NCBI GenBank assembly: GCA_036023115.1
Contig: JAYKKT010000088.1
Coordinates: 5,479,001 to 5,543,000 of the forward strand
Source of the DNA: Brasenia schreberi
Taxonomy: Eukaryota > Streptophyta > Magnoliopsida > Nymphaeales > Cabombaceae
DNA: 64,000 nucleotides
Reading direction: 5' to 3'
The notes beneath the pieces were generated by a model. The model saw only the letters and a list, made by a program, of their open reading frames with translations. It did not search any database and was not told where the DNA came from. Below are positions 12,893 to 23,835 of the stretch, piece by piece (position 1 is the first letter of the stretch; every line of letters begins with the position of its first letter). Made by a program: the position numbers and the translations under genes.

Positions 12893-13335
12893 TGTTCCGA
12901 TATTTCAAGAACCAATACGAATCTTATTATTTAGGACTAGTTTCATTACCCCTCACATCCGTCTATATTGAAAATGTTGAGACCCTCTCTGTAATTTATT
13001 TACTACATTCGGCCGACAATATAACGGGACTAACTTCTTTACTCACATCCGTCCATGATGTGGGAACCCTTTGTATAATTGATTCACTACATCCGGGCAA
13101 AAATGTAGCTTGTCGTACAATGTTCCGATATTTCAAGAACCAATATGAATCTTATTTTCTAGGACTAGCTTCCTTACCCCTTGCATCCGTCCATATTGAA
13201 AATGCTGAAACCCTCTCTAGAATTTATTTACTACATTCAACCGACAATGTAATGGGACTAACTTCTTTACTCACATCCATCCATGATGTGGGAACCCTTT
13301 GTATAATTGATTCACTACATCCGAGCAAAAATGTA
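12880..13335. repeat. 228-bp tandem duplication inside LINE 5' region
   Basis: The segment 12880-13107 is repeated at 13108-13335; the word cgtacaatgttccgatattt occurs at 12886 and 13114. Copy 1 of the LINE has only one such unit (about 8960-9185), so this duplication arose after, or was lost from, the 4-kb duplication. The long plus-strand open frame here is antisense to the LINE and simply reflects the repeat. Confidence 0.9.
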
Positions 13336-13554
13336 GTGGCCCTTGCTTACTTATCACTGCATTCGGGCTCTGCAGCGCATCGCTAGGCAGAAACGCCCTA
13401 AAGCAATGCTCATAATTTGTGTAATCCATAATATAAAAATCTGATAACCTTCCTCCTTTATCCGGGCTTGAGACCAACCATGCAAGGGTGATCCCTTACA
13501 TGAGCGGAGTTGGAAGACAATCCAGTTTTTAAAATTTCATCTTGCACATTCTAG

Positions 13555-14330
13555 GGAGAAAATCAAATCCAAATGCATCTAATCTTGACATTGAGAAATC
13601 ATTTAAGAAGAACAAGGGGAAGCAAAATAAGGATATTGACTATGATTTACTTCTTGAATTGGAGAAAGAGTCAGTGTGGAACCCCACATATGCAATCATT
13701 AAAAATAAAAAGATGGACACAAGCATTAATCTTGTGCGCCCAGTTATGAATAAACGCGATCTTGCTGATTTGCCTGTTTGAAAACCTGCTGCAAACAAGC
13801 ATGATGGACTAGAATCATTCCAAATTGTTGACAGTGAGGATCATTTGCTGAGTACTTCTCTGAGGAAGCCATCTAAGCCCAAATCTTTTGAGATTGATAA
13901 TGACAAAACTTCAAAGATACAGATCAAGCCGAACATATTTTTGAAAATGAGGAAGGAGCCTAAACTTGAACCTGTTGATCTTCTAGTGAATAAACCTGAG
14001 CGAATAAGTCTTGCTTTAGGTTCCCACGAACTAGCAATGTATTCCATTTCCAGCAGTTCCTCAACTTCTGACCATAATCAAGAAAATATCAAACTATCTG
14101 ATGATGGACTAGAAGTTGATTCTTTCAACCGAGATGTGAAGGAATCTACCCATATAGGCCTCACTGGTATCACTAATCAACAGTTGGATGGTGTAGAATA
14201 GAATCTGATGACAATTCTACAACTGGGAGAGAAGAGTGTCTTCTCTCCACAAGTAACTTGGAAGATTTTCTGAAAGTCCAGAATCACCTCTCTGAAGCGT
14301 CTTCAGTTCAGGATGAGGAGCTTATGACAG
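13555..14330 (+). pseudogene. Isolated broken exon of a host gene
   Basis: A coding-like block with a splice-acceptor-like end before it (tgcacattctag, 13543-13554) and a donor-like end after it (acag/gtatgt, 14327-14336). One frame runs from 13555 but has an in-frame TGA at 13779-13781. It then continues through segments rich in Lys, Pro and Asp (LRKPSKPKS, IKPNIFLKMRKEP) to a stop near 14199. Coding character continues to 14330 in a different frame (STTGREECLLSTSNLEDFL), so a frameshift lies near 14195. No neighbouring exons are recognisable on either side. The style resembles the linker of nucleus-encoded, plastid-targeted S1-type RNA-binding proteins, but this is a weak, memory-based guess. 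The LINE leader ends about 40 bases before it. Confidence 0.55.
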
Positions 14331-14469
14331 GTATGTTATTAGTTGCATAAAAGTATGTTGGTGCTTTTCATGTCTAGTAACACTTCTTGGAACTGCAGTG
14401 ACACCGAACTGGAACTGGAATCGAACTGCCACCGAAACTGTTCTAGTTCCTATTTCAGATCCACCCATA

Positions 14470-14600
14470 AACCGTTACCATCATTTGAAAAATGAATTAG
14501 ACAAGGGCACTCTATGCCTCTGAGGCTTAAACTCCCAACCTTTTAAGAAGGTGAGGAGTGCCTTGCTATTGAGCTGAAAGAAAGTTCGCGATATTGGGCC
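14470..14600 (-). repeat. Possible tRNA-derived SINE remnant
   Basis: On the minus strand an A-box-like word (agctcaatagcaagg, near 14574) is followed about 35 bases later by a B-box-like word (gggagtttaagcctc). The spacing is that of a tRNA. No target duplication or tail is visible. Confidence 0.35.
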
Positions 14601-14895
14601 TCTAAACAAGTAGCACAAAGTTTCCTAGGGAGTAACTCTACACCAGTGACACCGCTGCCAGGAGTGCCTGCCATTGGCTAAAGAAACGTTTACGATACGA
14701 GATTTCGGAAAAAATAAATAAATATAAGGGGCAGTTTGGAACAACCAGATCCTGTTTCGGATCGGTTTCCAAAAGTAATGAACCCTAACCCAACCGTTAC
14801 TTGTAAATGGGTCTCAAAAGGTGTGAATCTCTTGTCATTGGCAAAGATGGGTTTCCTAGGTCATAAATATTGTTTTCTGGGATAAACAACCTTGG

Positions 14896-15080
14896 TAGGG
14901 ATGACAATCTTTACCTACCCCACGACCACACCACCCCGCCCTTATATAGGGCGGGTTCTTAAGCATAAAAAGCTGCCTTCGCTACGGGGTTGCATGAAGC
15001 AAAGAAGACCTACAAGAGGGGCGGGGCAGCGTAGGGTTTAAGGTAAAAACCTGCCACATCCCCCTCCATTGCCATTCCTA
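14896..15080. mobile_element. Small MITE (hAT-like ends)
   Basis: The 185-bp segment begins tagggatgacaat and ends with its near inverted complement (attgccattccta), 11 of 13 positions. The interior is GC-rich with a ccgccc/gggcggg inverted pair. Adjacent 8-mers do not match well, so the target duplication is lost or the limits are slightly off. Confidence 0.5.
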
Positions 15081-15227
15081 CTCCTGAGTGGTGCTCCTCC
15101 ATATAGGTTCTTATTTACTTTTTTTAGGTACTGTAACGAAGTTCAGCGACGGCCCATCTGCGCAAGCTGCTTTGCTGGGGAAACCACAAAGGTACCATTG
15201 ATTGGGGCATTCTTCAATTGTGTAGAT

Positions 15228-15232
15228 GTATG
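15228..15232. repeat. Copia target-site duplication, left
   Basis: gtatg immediately before the left LTR; the same five bases follow the right LTR at 21082-21086. Confidence 0.92.
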
Positions 15233-15571
15233 TGTAGGAGAATTATTTCCAGCTCTTACCTTCTGTCTTCTCGGTCGCCGGAGTTTCAGTGAGCGTAGCG
15301 GATGTTGAGGTTGCGAGGTTTCCACACGAGGGTTTTCTCAGACGACTGTCAATCGGTGAATCTATGAGACTCTGTTATCTGTAAAACTCTCTGTCTGAGT
15401 CTCTGACTTTCTCTTATTTCACCTTGTATGGGGCTGCCTTTTTATAGGCACCCACTCCCTCGTCGTCTGGCATTCTCCTCTCGTGGCTTCCCTCGTTTGG
15501 AAGTTGTCTGTTACATATCCGATCTCTCCTCAGCCGTTACCCCAGCCAAGAATGGCCATTACATTGTAACA
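15233..15571 (-). repeat. Copia LTR, 3' (left)
   Basis: 339 bp, TG...CA. On the minus strand it contains a TATA-box-like CTATAAAAAGG (around 15434-15444). Relative to the other LTR it lacks about 21 bases near 15510. Confidence 0.93.
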
Positions 15572-15581
15572 TCTCCCACTT
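15572..15581 (-). other. Copia polypurine tract
   Basis: Minus-strand AAGTGGGAGA directly before the 3' LTR, the expected site and composition for plus-strand priming. Confidence 0.85.
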
Positions 15582-15734
15582 GGCCATTTGAGCCAAGTGT
15601 ATTGACATACTGGTTTTCCTCCCACTTTCTCGGGGTTTTCCCTAGTTATGTCGATCCCTGATTACTATTGCAATCTGAACCTGTTGTGTGGTTATTTTCC
15701 TACACAATAAATCATCCGTTGTATGGTTATTTAC

Positions 15735-18700
15735 CTATACAACAACATATCTCAAACCCATGTTTCTAACATGTTTTGAGAAGAGTTCTTTCATTATGCC
15801 TTTGGTTAAGGGGTCTGCCAACATGTCTTTTGTTGGCATGTATGAGATGGATATTTCCTTTCTCATAACCATATCATGAACATAGTGGTATTTTACCATT
15901 ATATGCTTGCTTTTTGAGCAATCTGCTCCACTCTTAATAAGAGCAATTGCTGCATTGTTATTGCAATACATAACCACTGGCTCATCTGTTATTTCCAGCT
16001 TCAAATCACGTATGAAGCGGCTTATCCAGACAGCACTTGTTGCAGCCATACAACAAGCAATATACTCAGCTTCCTGTGTATGCAATGCTACACAACCCTG
16101 TTTCTTACATGCCCAAGAAACAACACCACCTCCAAATAAGAATATTTGTCCTGAGGTTGATTTGTTATCATCTTTGCTCTCAGCAAAGTCAGCGTCTGAG
16201 TATTCTACCACTTCTAATTCATTTGCTTGAAAATATAGTTTCAAGTCCTTTGTTCCTTTCAGATATTTTAGAATCCTTTTTACAGCTATCCAATGCTGCC
16301 AACCTGGATTACTTTGATATCTACTGACAAGACCAACAGCAAAGCTGATATCAGGTCTTGTACACAACGTAGCATACATCAAGCTGCCAACAGCTTGAGC
16401 ATAAGGAACATTAGGCTTATCGTCTCCTTCACCGGGACAATCAACCTTACTTGGTTTCACCCCTTTTGCAACAGGTGTATCTGCAGACTTGCATTCACCC
16501 ATTTTGAATTTCTTGAGGATATAGTCTATATCTCTCTATTCACTCAAGCATAAGAGTCTAGATCCTCTATCTCGAGAGATCTTTATACCCAGGATATAGG
16601 ATGCTTCTCCCATATCTTTCATTTCGAACTTGGAGTTCAACCATGACTTGGTTTTGACAATCATTTCATTGTCATTTCCAGTCAACAATATGTCATCGAC
16701 ATACAAAGATAAGATGACAAAGTGGCTCCCACTGTTCCAAACATAAACACAGTGATCAAGTTTGTTAGCCACAAACCCAAGTTCTATAATGGCATTTTGA
16801 AAAGTCAAATACCATTGGCGAGGTGACTGTTTTAGGCCATATAGGGATTTTTTCAACCTATACACTTTATCTTCTTGGCCTTCAATCACAAATCCTTCGG
16901 GTTGCTGCATGTATATGATTTCTTCTAAATCACCATTTAGAAAGGCGGTCTTCACATCTAACTGATGTAAATTCAAATCATAATATGCAGATATTGTCAG
17001 GATTATATGTATGGATACAAATTTCGCAATTGGAGAATATGTCTCAACATAGTCTATCCCTTCCTTTTGCGAAAAACCCTTTGCAACCAACCTCGCTTTA
17101 AACTTATCGATTGTACCATCGACCTTATATTTCCTTTTCAGAACCCATTTACAGCCTATAGCTTTTCTTCCTTTTGGCAAATCAGTCAATTCCCAGACTT
17201 GGTTTTTCTCAATAGATTCAATTTTCTCATTCATGGCTTTCTCCCAGTCTGTTGCTTCCGATGAATTCATTGCTTGCTGATAAGTCAAGTTATCAGTCAA
17301 TTCATCTAAATTTATCGAATTACACACTTCTTCTGAAAGATAAGTGTGATAATCCTTTAAATAGGATGGAATGGCTCTTGGCCTCTTATGTCTAATTAAG
17401 GAATCGGTAGTTTCAGGAAGTTCTTCTATGGGCTCAAAAGATGATTGGTCAAAGTCTACCAAATCATCAACATATTCTTCATTGTTTTCCAGGATGTCAT
17501 TCTTAGAATCTTCTAAGAATTCAACATCTTTGCTTTCAATGAGTCCTTGGTCCTTATGATAGAACCGATATCCTTTTGAACCTTTTGGATATCCAATAAA
17601 TATACACCTCAAGGACCTATTGTCTAGTTTATCTCTAGACTGTTCAAGGATCTTGACATGTGCAATTGATCCCCATCTCCTGAGATGACCTAGGTTGGGT
17701 TTTCTCCCAAACCACATCTCATATGGTGTAGTGAACATAGCTTTACATGGTACTCTGTTGAGCACATAAACAGTTGTGCTTACCGCTTCTCTCCAAAATA
17801 CCCTTGGTAGAGAGGCATCAATAATCATAGACCTTGTCATATTCAATAAGGTTCTATTATACCTTTTAGCTACACCATTTTGTTGAGGTGTTCTAGGCAT
17901 TGTATTTTATTTAGTAATACCAAAGTCTTTACAGAATTCTAAAAATTCTGCTGAGGTATACTCACCTCCTCTGTCTGATCTCAAGACTTTGATAGTATAC
18001 CCCAATTGATTTTCCACTTCTTGTTTATATTCTTTAAATGCTTCAAGTGCCTCTGATTTATGTGCTAAAAGATATATATACATATATCTAGAGTAATCAT
18101 CGATAAAGGTTATAAAGTAACCCTTTCCTCGATGTGTCTTTACTCTAAAAGGTCCACATAAATCTGTGTGAATAATCTCTAACAAGGTTGTTGCCCTTTT
18201 TGTTTCCTTGGGAAAGACTTTCCTTGTCATTTTTCCTTGTATGCAAGCTTCACATTTGTTGAAAGTCTTTTCCTCAAATTCGGATAATAAGTTAAAGTTG
18301 GATAATTTCCTCAACTTTTCCAGACTTATATGCCCTAGGCGTTTATGCCACATATTCACATCAACAGAAATGACACTTTCAATATAAACAGAAGATTAAT
18401 GATTTTTATTATCCTGAACAGTCCATATTCTACATCAAATTCTCCTGAGAACAAGATTCTCCCATGTTTTCCCATAGTCACCTTGTTAGGTACAAACCTA
18501 ACTTCAAAACCATTCTTTACTAAGGCAGGGACCGAGACCAGATTGCGCCTTATAGATGGCACAATTAACACATCGGTCAATACAATTGGTTTGCCTTATA
18601 CAAATATCTTAAAGGATCCAATACCCCAAAACATCGGAAAACGTACTGTTTCCCATGTACACACGATGTTCTCCAGGTTGATATTCCTTTATATCAATTG

Positions 18701-19649
18701 TCCCTTCCTTGGTTTTTGAGATGTGTCTTGTAGCTCCAAAGTCTATCTACCAACCTGTAACTGGGCGGTCCAAGTATAGGCATTCTGAAATTACACAGAT
18801 TATGTCCTGCTTCTCCGATTGTCCGCGTTGTGGGTTGTTTCCTCCACCTTTCTTGTTGCAGCATTCCCTCTTGTAGTGCCCCATCTTTCCACAGTTAAAA
18901 TACTTGATCCGGGAAGTGGTTTCTTGTGATTTCTTAAAAGCTTGATCGCATTTCTTGTTATTCTTGCCAAACTTTTTATTTGGTTTCTTTTTTTGGTTGG
19001 ATTTGAAGCTAGATGCCAACTTATCTTAGACTACTAGCAGTTTTTCTCTTTTGTTTTTGAGCATGTGTTCTTTCTCAATTGCTAGCTTTAGGAGCAATTC
19101 CGAAAGGTTGATTTCAGGCCCTAACCTTAAGGCAGTGGTGACCACATTCCATAATGGAGGTAGACTGTTCAGTATAGTTGATATCTGCATTGGTTCGGGG
19201 ATGACTGATTTTGCTACAGCTAAATCCCTAGCCATTACCAGCATATGATTTACATGTTCTACTATATTTTCTCTTTCTTTCATTCTAAAGGAGTTGTATT
19301 TTTGTAGTAGCAACTGCACATGCAACTTTGCAGTTGTATCATACTTAGCTGTTAATGAGTCAAACAGCTCTTTCGCAGTCTCAAATTCTTCAAAGACTCT
19401 AATCAGGTCATCCTCTATATAAGTTAACATTACAGTTCTTGCTATGGTATCGTCTTTTAGAAATGTTTTATACATTTCTAACTGTTGTTGATTTGCGTCT
19501 GGTGGTGGAGGACGTATTTTTTCTTTTAACACATACTCTACACCTTCTAGTATTAGAGATAACGGGATTCTTCTCTTCCATGTCTGGAAGTTCAGACCGT
19601 TTAGTTTTTCTATTTTTGCCAGTTCGAATACACATATCCTAGAACTCAT
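15735..19649 (-). pseudogene. Copia gag-pol, multiply interrupted
   Basis: One ancestral frame, read from 19649 down to 15735. GAG (19649-19026) ends at an in-frame TAA. The zinc knuckle (19019-18747) reads YFNCGKMGHYKREC, where Tyr stands at the usual first Cys. A TAG at 18747 precedes the protease, whose active site reads D-F-G rather than D-S-G. The segment 18580-18356 is shifted into another frame. Integrase has the H-H-C-C finger (HKRLGHIS, CEACIQGK) and both catalytic Asp residues (HTDLCGPF, RSDRGGEY). A stop follows at 17907, and the catalytic Glu position reads Lys (NGVAKRYNR). Reverse transcriptase keeps YVDDILLTGND; a TAG at 16536 splits it from the tail. RNase H keeps YSDADFAESKDD and QEAEYIACC. 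It cannot make a working polyprotein. Confidence 0.95.
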
Positions 19650-20702
19650 TTTTGTTTGGCAAAAATACTAAGCAAGCGGTCTTTATTTTTCCAAAGAAAA
19701 TAAAGGAAAAATACAGAGCAAGAAACACGTTAACTTGATGCAGAATTAATAATTTTCTTAAGGCTTTTTCTGCCTCTAAACCCTTAAACGAATACCAAGG
19801 GATAAATCTGTAATTTTACTTATTTGTCCCTTTTTCTATTTTTGTAAAAATCACAAGGACAAACTCGTAAAATCACTATTTGGTATTCTTGTAAAATTCG
19901 CAACTGATCAGGGTTAAAATTGTAATTTTAACTCTCAGGGCGAATCTGTAATTTTTTAAAAGGAATAGGGGTAAACCTGTCTTTTGACTGCAAAAACGAT
20001 ATTTTCCAAACTGGGTTGGATAAAACCGTAAATTAATAGCCCCCGATATTTTTGTAATTTTCAAAAACGGCCAAGGGTAAACTTATCCTCTTACATTGGC
20101 AATTTCGTAATAATCCAGAAATGACGGGGGGCAGTTCCGTCTTTCTCTCTTAAAACCCAAGGCGGTTTTCTGAAATCCGTTGGTGGTTTTCGGAAAACCG
20201 ACGGCGGTTTTGAAAACCGTTGGTTTTCCTCACCGCAGTTTTCTAAAATCCACAGTTTTTTTTTATTTATTTATATCGCTTATAAACGTGAAAAATAAAA
20301 AAAGGTTTTACAAGTCTGGATTTTTACAGAGAGAGAGAGAGGGAGGGGTTTGGCCGATGGCCGACCGTCGGCGTCGGCTGTCGGGTTCTTCTTCCAAGCA
20401 CTCCAATCGGCTGCTCTTAATCGCTTGCTATTTCTGTCTCACCTTCGGGCCTTTTTCGGCTTGCCGTTGTTTTGCCTTTTGGAGGCTTTCCTCCTACCTA
20501 CCTCTGGCTTTTTCTTTGGGGCTTTCCACCGGCCTGCCTCTGGCTTTGCCTTTGGGGCTTTTCGCCGGCCTGCCTCTGGCTTTTCCTTTGGGCTTTCCTC
20601 TGGCTGGCCTCTAGCTTCCCTGTCCGACTGCCAACCGCCGACTTCTCTCTCTTTTAAAAAATTTTCTAACCCTCTTCTCTCTGTTTTTTTTTTTTTGCAG
20701 GG
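19650..20702 (-). other. Copia 5' untranslated leader
   Basis: About 1 kb between the PBS and the gag start. It contains repeated ggttttc/aaaccg words (20160-20240) and a pyrimidine-rich run of near-repeats built on cctctggctttt and ttggggctttccaccggcctg (20470-20620). Several overlapping open frames here reflect this low complexity and are not genes. Confidence 0.75.
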
Positions 20703-20720
20703 AACCAGACCCTGATACCA
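20703..20720 (-). other. Copia primer-binding site
   Basis: Read on the minus strand, TGGTATCAGGG starts one base inside the 5' LTR and matches the complement of the initiator Met tRNA 3' end for the first nine bases, as in most plant Copia elements. Confidence 0.9.
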
Positions 20721-20721
20721 C

Positions 20722-21081
20722 TGTAGGAGAATTATTTCCGGCTCTTACCTTCTGTCTTTTGGGTCGCCGGAGTTTCAGTGAGCGCAGCGGATGTTGAGGT
20801 AGCGAGGTTTCCACACGAGGATTTTCTCAGACGACTGTGAATCGGTGAATCTGTGAGACTCTGTTAATCTGTAAAACTCTTTGTCTGAGTCTCTGACTTT
20901 CTCTTATTTCACCTTGTATGGGGCTGCCTTTTTATAGGCACCCACTCCCCCGTCGTCTGGCATTCTCCTCTCGTGGCTTCCCTCGTTTGGGAGTGGTAAC
21001 GGATGGCCGTTATCCGTTACATATCTGGCCTCTCCTCAGGCAGCCGTTACCCTAGCCGAGAATGGCCATTACATTGTAACA
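20722..21081 (-). repeat. Copia LTR, 5' (right)
   Basis: 360 bp, TG...CA, followed by the target duplication gtatg. It carries the same minus-strand TATA-like word as the left LTR (near 20930) and would supply the promoter. Confidence 0.93.
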
Positions 21082-21086
21082 GTATG

Positions 21087-21587
21087 TGTGTATATATATG
21101 AGTCATATATACCACATTTTCTCTGGCCCACAAGGGTCAGGGTCGGGCCAGCCCTTATTGACATCTATATCTTTTAGCTACCATTTGCATTATCTTGCTC
21201 GTCTATTTCTCAAAATATTACGTGCAATGTTCCTTTGGATGACTTTTATGACACTTTGGAATGATGCACATCTCGCAAGATCATGCCAATATTTGGTATT
21301 GGTTCAGAAAAACAGCCTGCTTTGAAAAACCATCCTTCATGGTTTTGAGTGGTGAAACCTATATGCCACATAGTATCTCCCTTCCTCTATGTTGTTGTTA
21401 AGAATGATTGTGTACTGAGCCTAAACTGATATCTTGTCCTTTTGAAACACTTGAGGGTTTGCGACGATTCATCTTCATTTTTTGGCCTAAACACTATAAA
21501 CAGATATCATCAGCCACCCCTCTTGCAGTGGCATCCACCGATTCGATTTGGATAGATACTTTAATTTAATATGATAACATTGTAAGC

Positions 21588-21670
<83 letters not shown>

Positions 21671-22500
21671 GGAGTGGGAGCTGCAAGACAACTTCCTCTA
21701 GTAGACATTGTTTATCATCACATATATCTATACATATCAATCGGACAACAGTGATCAAGATACTCATCATGCATTCATGTGCATTAAATGACATTGATGC
21801 TTGTTTTGATTTGTATGGATGGCTTGATCTATCTTGTATGTGCAATCTCACAAATGGTATTTGGTGTCTTGACAACTCTAAGCTTTCTTCTATATATATT
21901 CCCCTACAACAAAGTACAAGTTTTGCAAGGGAAAGTGGCAAGTGTATTTGTTTGTGCATGCTGCATCGAGCGCTCGTGCTACCATGTATCTCCTATAGGT
22001 TGGGTTGCTCTTACAAGCTTGTTCTTCTCAGCTGAACATGCACAGGTTTGCTTCAAGCTTCTAAGTTTGACATTTACTGTCTTGGCAATATTCTACATTT
22101 ACTAGATGAAATGCAAAACAGTTGCCTTGTATCTATGGCAATGAAAGAGGACCTGAACTATGCTGAGGTTTGTCCCCAACGGGTTCCGACTATAATCAGG
22201 TTATGGCCCAAAAACCAAGTGTATAAACTGACCATCGCTGGCCTAAACTAACTCTATGCTTCAAAAATCTCTTGATGGTGTGCATGAATATGTAGTATTT
22301 ATACACCAAAATCTTGTAAGATTATATATGCTGGTTGGTATAAGTGCTCGTTTATGATAAATTTTATGATCAACCGGCTAGACCATCATGTTCGGTGCAG
22401 CTGATTTAGTGGGAATTCGCTTTCGAATCATTCTAAGTCATGTTCGTGAACACACAAACTCAAACACAGAGGCACTGTTTTTCCTACACAGGTCCCGCTT
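21087..22500. other. Intergenic, no gene recognised
   Basis: Overlapping plus-strand open frames of about 95-105 codons lie at 21751-22105. They have no recognisable domain, no splice context and no family resemblance, so no gene is called. The only clear feature is the AT/GA microsatellite at 21592-21671. Confidence 0.5.
21592..21671. repeat. (AT)n-(AG)n compound microsatellite
   Basis: About 58 bases of alternating AT followed directly by about 22 bases of AG. Tyr/Ile and Ser/Leu repeat frames through it are artefacts. Confidence 0.95.
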
Positions 22501-22514
22501 CTTGAGGTCACGGC

Positions 22515-22815
22515 CCTAGTTAGACATGACTGGTTTGGAACTGGGCCATGAACCACCAGCGAAACCAAACCCATGAACATGAACCATCTGGTTCAGTTCC
22601 GGTTCCACCTTCCATAAAATCAGAGCATACTTAAACCGAAATCAAAGGCTCAAAAGTGTTTGTTCCATTTTTTATTTTTTTAAATTTCGAAATTTTTATG
22701 GCTTTTCCTAGTTCCAAACAGTTTAAAACTCAAACTGGAACTAACGGTTTCATAGTAGAATCGAGACTGGCCAGTCCCATTTCGGTTCTGGTTTATCCAG
22801 AACCTGTCATGTTTA
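22515..22815. repeat. Dispersed TAGACATG/GGTTC-rich repeat, copy 2
   Basis: Head tagacatg at 22521-22528, then a body of ggttcagttccggttcc-type words. It resembles copies at 2618, 29145, 53088 and 56240. Non-coding. Confidence 0.45.
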
Positions 22816-23462
22816 GTACTAATCAGTACTTTAGCAAATTCAACATCTCTTCCTTTTGTTCATCCTTAACCTTCCACATTGCATCAGGTATTGATAGAGA
22901 AATATGGTATGCAAGCGATCTAGGGGCAGATTCAGGAATTCTTTTGGGATGAGGTACACTTAGAACTTTGGGTGGGGCGCGCACACATATATGTTGATCT
23001 AGTACCTCTTCTATATTTTTCAGATTTCAGGTGAGGCGCGTGCCTTACCTCGCCCTAAAATGGGTCTGCACATGAGGACATGGTGCTATCAACCGGATTA
23101 AAGATGGAACAAGTCAAGAGAGAGAAGCTGCTCATTAAAGTGAAAAACAAAACTTTCACGTACAATCCTTAGAAACCAAGTTGAAAGTTTATTTTTAATA
23201 AGATTTTGCAAAAAGTTATCCTTTGATTATTTGTTTACATTCAACGCCCACCTAATTCTTTGGGTTAACATGGTTTGTGGCATAAATGTACATAAAATTT
23301 TGTATGCTTAACTAAACGAGCTAATCTCGGGCCAGCCAAACCATGCATGGATTCTTTCCTCCCTAAGCCAGCTCGTGTTCCATTTGTTCAGATTATACTC
23401 TACACGAGTGAAACGAACCTCGAACCACCAGCCTACCTTTTGAAAGTGCACTGGGTCGTTTA

Positions 23463-23832
23463 GAGTGTGTTTGGCGTACAGGAGAATTGGATCTTGATTT
23501 TTGGTGGTCTAAATCCCAAGTGGCGATCTGATTAAACGCAAAACTCATCACTAGCATGGAATTATGGTTCTAAAGAACTAATTTGAGTCAACAACTTTGA
23601 CACTATGAGAAAGAAAAGCAGCAAGAACTAGACCCAAGAATTATACACGAAAACCCTCGTGCTTCTTTCTCTCTCTTGATGTTATCCTACTTTACATGAA
23701 AATTTAAGTGTCGATACCACTTGCAAATCAAATATGAAACTGTAGTTCTTCGGGATCATGATTACGAGCTCATGAAATTCTACGCCTGCGGTTCTAGCAC
23801 CAAGAGTCTGGCACCACAAACCGAACACATCC
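23463..23832. mobile_element. Tourist/PIF-Harbinger-like MITE
   Basis: Ends gagtgtgtttgg and the inverted ccgaacacatcc match at 9 of 12 positions. The element is flanked on both sides by the trinucleotide tta (23460-23462 and 23833-23835), the TWA-type target duplication of PIF/Harbinger elements. It is about 370 bp and non-coding. Confidence 0.5.
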
Positions 23833-23835
23833 TTA

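Larger units (their letters stand above)
9251..13400. repeat. 4-kb tandem segmental duplication, unit 2
   Basis: Second copy of the 5213-9250 segment, about 110 bases longer overall. The main gain is an internal 228-base duplication in the LINE 5' region, offset by small deletions such as those around 11160 and 11720. The copies differ by many substitutions and indels along their length, so the duplication is not recent. The LINE 5' end continues past 13400 into unique sequence, so this unit adjoins the original 5' end of the element. Confidence 0.9.
10163..13512 (-). mobile_element. RTE-clade LINE, copy 2 (both ends present)
   Basis: Minus-strand LINE spanning from a 5' leader at about 13512 (minus-strand AACTCCGCTCATGTAAGGGA) to a TTG-type tail at 10163-10180. 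The first ~65 bases and the last ~60 bases match the short retroposons at 29572, 34502, 47027, 48132 and 62508. The full extent is about 3.35 kb, close to what a complete RTE element needs, but the reading frame is broken. No matching target duplication was found at the two ends. Confidence 0.88.
15233..21081 (-). mobile_element. Ty1/copia LTR retrotransposon, 5.85 kb, defective
   Basis: Complete in outline and in minus orientation. It has two LTRs (15233-15571 and 20722-21081), each starting TG and ending CA, flanked by the perfect 5-bp duplication gtatg. A primer-binding site complementary to initiator Met tRNA and a purine tract lie next to the LTRs. The internal domain order is GAG, protease, integrase, reverse transcriptase, RNase H. 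Integrase preceding reverse transcriptase places it in Copia; the RNase H and gag style resemble the Tork/TNT1-like groups, but the lineage is uncertain. The LTRs differ by roughly 5% plus a ~21-bp indel by eye, so the insertion is old. Confidence 0.95.

Noticed and set aside
12892..13386. 164-codon plus-strand open frame with an internal repeat
   Set aside because: Antisense to the LINE 5' region; the protein repeat merely reflects the 228-bp DNA duplication.
10163..13512. Target duplication for the full LINE copy
   Set aside because: Sequences flanking the tail and the leader do not match over a useful length, so no duplication is claimed.
20180..20715. Overlapping Leu/Phe/Ala-rich plus-strand open frames
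   Set aside because: They fall in the Copia leader, antisense to the element, in pyrimidine-rich near-repeats with all three frames open.
21751..22105. Two overlapping ~100-codon plus-strand frames
   Set aside because: No domain or homology is recognisable and the frames compete; splice signals are not evident.
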